Source: an uncultured bacterium (GTDB taxonomy: Bacteria > Actinomycetota > Actinomycetes > S36-B12). Taken from it: a stretch of 8,794 bases of DNA. Of this stretch, positions 6,097 to 8,794 are shown in pieces. Within the stretch, counting starts at the first letter, position 1; each line of letters starts with the position of its first letter. A program made the translations under genes and the position numbers. Location of the stretch: the NCBI GenBank assembly GCA_903908025.1, contig CAIVQM010000083.1, positions 1-8,794 on the forward strand. The letters are read 5' to 3'. The notes below the pieces were generated by a model that was not told the DNA's origin, did not search any database, and worked only from the letters and a program-made list of their open reading frames with translations.

Positions 6097-6312
6097 ATGG
6101 CCAGCAGACACTGGAGCGACCTGTCGGATCGGGAGAAGACGGCCATCCTGGTGATGGCGTCGGTCCAACTCTCACTGGCCGCTACCGCCTGGATCGACCT
6201 GGCCCGGCGGCCGGCGGAGCAGGTACGTGGACCCAAACCGGCATGGGCGGCCGCGATCGCCGTGAACTTCGTCGGACCGATCAGCTACTTCGTGTTCGGC
6301 CGCCGACGCTGA
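6097..6312 (+). CDS. Small two-helix membrane protein with PLDc_N domain
   Basis: A 71-aa protein with two hydrophobic segments, EKTAILVMASVQLSLAATAW and PAWAAAIAVNFVGPISYFVFG, separated by a basic ARRPAEQVRGPK linker. The ending NFVGPISYFVFGRRR and the basic linker are characteristic of the PLDc_N (cardiolipin synthase/phospholipase D N-terminal) membrane domain, which actinobacteria often encode as a stand-alone protein of about 60-80 aa; no catalytic HKD domain follows. ATG 6097 is preferred over GTG 6094 because GGAGG (6086-6090) then has 6-nt spacing. It is divergent from leuB, and its last 28 bases overlap the 3' end of the convergent membrane protein gene. Function is unknown. Confidence 0.85.
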   Translation: MASRHWSDLSDREKTAILVMASVQLSLAATAWIDLARRPAEQVRGPKPAWAAAIAVNFVGPISYFVFGRRR

Positions 6313-6698
6313 GTCCCTGAGAGGACGAGCGCCGCGCAGACGGCAAGGATCAAGCAGACCGGAGCCCATACGGCACGCTCAAGGGCGGACGGACTCGCAA
6401 GGTTCACGACGATTCCGATGATCGAGTAGATGAGCGCTGCCCAGGTCAGCCCCGTTGCCAGCCGTCGTCGTCCTCCCAGAGGGCCCCAGCCCACGCGGCC
6501 AAGCTGCCCGAGGGCGAAAGCCACGACGATCAGAACTGAGACGGCCGCGAACGCCCGGCCGGCGATGGGCAGTGCCCCGTCGGCGTAACCCCCCTGCGTG
6601 AACTGCCCCCATGGCGCGCCCGCGATCAGGCCGATCTGGAAAAGCACGATCACCATGTCGATGGTGGCTGCCACGATCGCAGCGACTCGAGCCATCAC
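6285..6698 (-). CDS. Four-helix integral membrane protein of unknown function
   Basis: A 137-aa protein with four predicted transmembrane helices at about residues 5-27, 44-67, 80-101 and 109-127. The residues between helices 1 and 2 (APWGQFTQGG) and after helix 3 (NLASPSALERAVWAPV) look family-specific; similar small polytopic proteins are common in actinobacteria, without known function. The first codon is GTG 6698 or ATG 6695, 4 or 7 nt after the stop of the F420-dependent oxidoreductase gene, so the two are almost certainly one transcript with coupled translation. The 3' end overlaps the convergent PLDc_N gene by 28 bp with no terminator between them. If the PadR operator model is right, this gene is part of the PadR-controlled unit. 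Confidence 0.8.
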   Translation of the reverse strand: MMARVAAIVAATIDMVIVLFQIGLIAGAPWGQFTQGGYADGALPIAGRAFAAVSVLIVVAFALGQLGRVGWGPLGGRRRLATGLTWAALIYSIIGIVVNLASPSALERAVWAPVCLILAVCAALVLSGTQRRRPNTK

Positions 6699-6702
6699 GA
6701 GA

Positions 6703-7116
6703 TCACCCGGCGGCAGGGAAGGTGATGGTCAGACCCGTGTGTCCGGCATCGCCGTGCCCGGCCTTGCGTGCCTTGCGCGCGTTCATCGAGGTGATGATCC
6801 GCCCCATCAGCCCGTACTTCCCCGAGATGGCCGTCATCGTCGCCTGCGTCTGCGCGGTGTCCTGAAAGCTCACCGTGCCGGCTGCGGACAGCGCACCGGG
6901 CTTGACCCGACCACGCATGTCGCAGGGCGAGACGAGGACAGCCGGGTTGTTGCGAAGCCGCTTCGCCTTGCCCGAGTTCGGGTCGGTGATCACGATCAGG
7001 GCATCGCCGCTGCGAGCGAGCCAGACCGGTGTGGCGACGGCCGTGCCGTCCTTGCGATACGTGGTCAGCGAGATGTACTTCGCCGATCCCAGGGTGTCGA
7101 TTGCAGATGTGGCCAT
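6703..7116 (-). CDS. PPOX-class F420-dependent oxidoreductase (Rv2061-like)
   Basis: A 137-aa split-barrel flavin/deazaflavin-binding protein of the PPOX class. The opening SAIDTLGSAKYISLTTYRKDGTAVATPVWLARSGDALIVITD is typical of the actinobacterial subgroup annotated as probable F420-dependent enzymes (Rv2061-like). These small proteins dimerise and are thought to use F420H2 to reduce diverse, mostly unidentified substrates. Basic residues at KAKRLRNN (near 50-57) fit the cofactor phosphate/oligoglutamate site. ATG 7116 has no Shine-Dalgarno; TAGATA (7123-7128) lies 6 nt upstream, suggesting a leaderless transcript. Downstream is the four-helix membrane protein, and PadR is divergent with an operator-like palindrome over both promoters. 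F420 rather than FMN use is inferred from subgroup resemblance. Confidence 0.82.
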   Translation of the reverse strand: MATSAIDTLGSAKYISLTTYRKDGTAVATPVWLARSGDALIVITDPNSGKAKRLRNNPAVLVSPCDMRGRVKPGALSAAGTVSFQDTAQTQATMTAISGKYGLMGRIITSMNARKARKAGHGDAGHTGLTITFPAAG

Positions 7117-7120
7117 GTCA

Positions 7121-7139
7121 TATATCTACCAGATATAGT
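7121..7139. promoter_or_regulatory. PadR operator overlapping two divergent leaderless promoters
   Basis: TATATCT-ACC-AGATATA (7121-7137) is a perfect 7-3-7 palindrome, the only AT-rich patch around. It contains TATAGT (7134-7139), a -10 ending 6 nt before the padR ATG, and on the minus strand TAGATA (7123-7128), a -10 ending 6 nt before the oxidoreductase ATG. PadR regulators commonly bind such palindromes beside their own gene, so bound PadR should block both promoters. Binding is inferred. Confidence 0.7.
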
Positions 7140-7145
7140 GCGGCC

Positions 7146-7700
7146 ATGGCAAGGCAGTCGCAGACGGCAACCGCGGTCCTGGGCGTGCTCTCGATCGAGC
7201 CAGCCACGGGTTACGAGATCCGCCAGGCCATGGGCAGCGTGCTCGGCCACTTCTGGCACGAGAGCTTTGGCCAGATCTATCCCTGCCTGACTGATCTCGA
7301 GGCCGACGGGCTGGTGCAGGGCTCCCCCGGCGAGCGAGCCAACTCGCGGCGCTACGGGATCACCGCCGCGGGCCGCACCCACTTGGCAGGGCTCCTGGCC
7401 GAATCACCCACCCGGCAGCCCCCACGCAACGGCACCCTCCTGCGCGTCTTCTTCGGGCAGGCCCAGCCGCCGGCCGCCCTCGCGGCCCTGCTCGAATCGA
7501 CCGAGGCCGAGGCGCGAGACCGGCTTGCCACCTTCGCCGCGATCCGCGCGGAACTCGCCACCGAGGAGGAGCACGTCGAGCACGTCCCCTACTGGACCGC
7601 GACGATCCGGGCCGGTGAGCTGGCCGCCGAGGCGCAGTTGACATGGGTGGCCGAGACCCGAGCGGCCCTCACCCCACCTGCTACGCTTCCCGAACCATGA
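7146..7700 (+). CDS. PadR family transcriptional regulator
   Basis: A 184-aa cytosolic DNA-binding protein. Residues 8-82 form the PadR winged helix: ATAVLGVLSIEPATGYEIRQ, then HESFGQIYPCLTDLEADGLV as recognition helix region and SRRYGITAAGRTHLAGLL as wing. Residues 100-172 form the C-terminal helical dimerisation domain (Vir_act_alpha_C type), with TEAEARDRLATFAAIRAELATEEE as a long helix. Such proteins are mostly repressors released by small hydrophobic ligands. ATG 7146 is chosen because the homology starts there and TATAGT ends 6 nt upstream; the longer open frame to 7029 runs through the operator and the divergent gene. The likely targets are itself and the divergent oxidoreductase/membrane-protein pair. 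Its stop codon overlaps the ATG of the leucine leader peptide (ATGA), so padR transcripts can continue into leuA. Confidence 0.9.
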   Translation: MARQSQTATAVLGVLSIEPATGYEIRQAMGSVLGHFWHESFGQIYPCLTDLEADGLVQGSPGERANSRRYGITAAGRTHLAGLLAESPTRQPPRNGTLLRVFFGQAQPPAALAALLESTEAEARDRLATFAAIRAELATEEEHVEHVPYWTATIRAGELAAEAQLTWVAETRAALTPPATLPEP

Positions 7701-7738
7701 CGCCAGCACTGCTCCTTCGCTGCCGCGGCGAGGCCTAG
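7697..7738 (+). CDS. Leucine leader peptide of leuA (MTPALLLRCRGEA)
   Basis: A 13-aa ORF with three consecutive Leu codons, CTG CTC CTT (7709-7717), ending at TAG 7736-7738, 89 nt before leuA. The ATG overlaps the padR stop as ATGA. TACGCT (7682-7687), nine nt upstream of the ATG, fits a -10, so a short or leaderless transcript may begin here. Leucine-rich leader ORFs ahead of leuA are known from Streptomyces and other actinobacteria, which supports this tiny ORF. Ribosome stalling on the Leu codons under leucine shortage is the presumed sensing step. Confidence 0.82.
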   Translation: MTPALLLRCRGEA

Positions 7739-7822
7739 ACCACCGGCCTCCTCGTCGCGGGATTCGTCGTTCGCCGGTAACAGCCCAAGACGGCTACCAG
7801 GCCAGACGAGATCCCCGAGGAG
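7725..7822 (+). promoter_or_regulatory. leuA leader RNA with competing pairings around the Shine-Dalgarno
   Basis: The segment CTCCTCG (7748-7754) is exactly complementary to CGAGGAG (7816-7822), which contains the leuA Shine-Dalgarno. The same segment can pair with the leader ORF: GCGGCGAGG (7725-7733) with CCTCGTCGC (7750-7758, one G-U), or GAGGCC (7730-7735) with GGCCTC (7745-7750). A second hairpin lies at 7773-7802 (GCC and GGTA with TACC and GGC, one bulge). No U-tract terminator exists between leader and leuA, so control of translation initiation, set by where the leader ribosome stands, is the simplest reading. Confidence 0.6.
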
Positions 7823-7827
7823 CACAG

Positions 7828-8794
7828 ATGTCCAGCACGTTCGACCGCACCGTCGCCTATCAGGTGCGAAACACCCAGCAGCCATCCCCGATGTCCTACG
7901 GCCGCTATGAGCCGTTCACGCCGATCGCGCTGCCCGACCGCACCTGGCCGAGCACCGTCATCACCCAGGCGCCGCGCTGGTGCGCTGTCGACCTGCGCGA
8001 TGGCAACCAGGCCCTGATCGACCCCATGACCCCTGCCCGCAAGCTGCGGATGTTCAACCTGCTCGTCTCCATGGGCTACAAGGAGATCGAGGTCGGCTTC
8101 CCGTCGGCGTCGCAGACGGACTTCGACTTCGTGCGGATGCTGATCGAGGATGATCTGATCCCCGACGACGTCGTCGTGCAGGTCCTGACCCAGTCGCGCG
8201 AGCACCTGATCGAGCGGACGTTCGAGGCCATCAAGGGCGCCGATCAGGCGATCGTGCACCTGTACAACTCAACGTCCACACTGCAGCGTCGCGTCGTCTT
8301 CGGCCTCGACCAGGCGGGCATCGTCGACATCGCCGTCCATGGCGCGCAGCTGTGCCAGAAGTACGCCGACCAGGTCGCCAACGAGACCGACGTCTTCTTC
8401 GAGTACTCCCCCGAGTCCTACACCGGCACCGAGCTGGAGTTCGCTGTCGAGGTCTGCGACGCCGTCACCGACGTGTGGCAGCCCACCCCCGACCGCAAGG
8501 TGATCCTCAACCTGCCCGCCACCGTCGAGATGGCGACCCCGAACATCTACGCCGACTCGATCGAGTGGATGGGCCGCAACCTGGCTCGTCGCGACTCGGT
8601 CCTGATCTCCCTGCACCCGCACAACGACCGAGGCACGGGTGTGGCCGCAGCCGAACTGGGCTACATGGCCGGTGCCGACCGCATCGAGGGGTGCCTGTTC
8701 GGCAACGGCGAGCGCACCGGCAACGTCTGCCTCGTCACGCTGGGCCTGAACCTGTTCAGCCAGGGAGTCGACCCGCAGATCGACTTCACCGACA
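7828..8794 (+). CDS. leuA: 2-isopropylmalate synthase, C-terminus cut by window edge
   Basis: Condenses acetyl-CoA with 3-methyl-2-oxobutanoate, the committed step of leucine synthesis, normally inhibited by leucine. The 322 visible codons cover the catalytic TIM barrel of the long actinobacterial LeuA type (about 560-600 aa in full): an N-terminal extension with MSYGRYEPF (residues 22-30), VDLRDGNQALIDPM (54-67) with the metal Asp58, EVGFPSASQTDFDF, SLHPHNDRGTG with metal ligands His263 and His265, and LFGNGERTGN (290-299). The C-terminal leucine-binding regulatory domain lies beyond the edge. ATG 7828 follows GAGGAG with a 5-nt spacer. All active-site motifs are intact, unlike those of the related cimA here. 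It is preceded by a leucine leader peptide and possible SD/anti-SD switch, and by padR. Confidence 0.96.
   Translation, partial: MSSTFDRTVAYQVRNTQQPSPMSYGRYEPFTPIALPDRTWPSTVITQAPRWCAVDLRDGNQALIDPMTPARKLRMFNLLVSMGYKEIEVGFPSASQTDFDFVRMLIEDDLIPDDVVVQVLTQSREHLIERTFEAIKGADQAIVHLYNSTSTLQRRVVFGLDQAGIVDIAVHGAQLCQKYADQVANETDVFFEYSPESYTGTELEFAVEVCDAVTDVWQPTPDRKVILNLPATVEMATPNIYADSIEWMGRNLARRDSVLISLHPHNDRGTGVAAAELGYMAGADRIEGCLFGNGERTGNVCLVTLGLNLFSQGVDPQIDFTD

Noticed and set aside
6025..6168. Upstream extension of leuB (start near 6168)
   Set aside because: The extra 48 residues have no LeuB similarity and run through the promoter region; MSRTLNIALIPGDG is the normal N-terminus.
7029..7145. Upstream extension of padR
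   Set aside because: It overlaps the divergent oxidoreductase gene and the operator; PadR homology begins at ATG 7146.
7638..7643. Perfect TTGACA -35 hexamer inside padR
   Set aside because: No -10-like hexamer lies 16-18 nt downstream, and the TACGCT candidate before the leucine leader is 38 nt away; it is explained by padR codons.
1..8794. CRISPR arrays, tRNA/rRNA genes, insertion sequences
   Set aside because: I saw no direct-repeat array, no tRNA-like cloverleaf with the conserved T-loop sequence, and no transposase or terminal repeats.

Overview
The window is GC-rich with strong codon bias, and its gene families (F420-dependent PPOX oxidoreductase, actinobacterial LeuA and LeuB, class IV IlvE) point to an actinobacterium. 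A propionibacterial or Nocardioidaceae-like source is my best guess, from gene order and protein style only. It is a branched-chain amino acid biosynthesis locus with a small regulatory and accessory island in the middle.

Layout. On the minus strand, read from about 6024 down to 1: leuB, a 41-codon small ORF overlapping a nucleotidyltransferase, ilvE, a small secreted protein, a leader region, cimA, and a fumarylacetoacetate-hydrolase-family protein cut by the left edge. Divergent from leuB, on the plus strand, is a 71-aa PLDc_N-type membrane protein. It converges, with overlapping 3' ends, on a minus-strand pair: an F420-dependent oxidoreductase followed by a four-helix membrane protein. Divergent from that pair is a PadR regulator, whose stop codon overlaps the start of a leucine-rich leader peptide in front of leuA (plus strand, cut by the right edge).

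How it works together. CimA makes citramalate, the first step of the threonine-independent route to 2-oxobutyrate and isoleucine. LeuA and LeuB catalyse steps 1 and 3 of leucine synthesis; LeuB probably also acts in the citramalate route. IlvE performs the final transamination.

The main regulatory finding is two different amino-acid-sensing leaders in one locus. The cimA leader has a short ORF ending in Ile-Ile-Ile-Asn-stop, then a perfect 9-bp hairpin and directly after it a textbook intrinsic terminator: an isoleucine-specific transcription attenuator. The leuA leader encodes an ORF with Leu-Leu-Leu but has no U-tract terminator. Instead it has a segment that can pair either with the leader ORF or with the leuA Shine-Dalgarno, which suggests control of translation initiation. 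Separately, a perfect 7-3-7 palindrome sits over both -10 elements of the divergent padR/oxidoreductase promoters. CimA itself carries Gln where the family has the second metal-binding His of the HxH motif.
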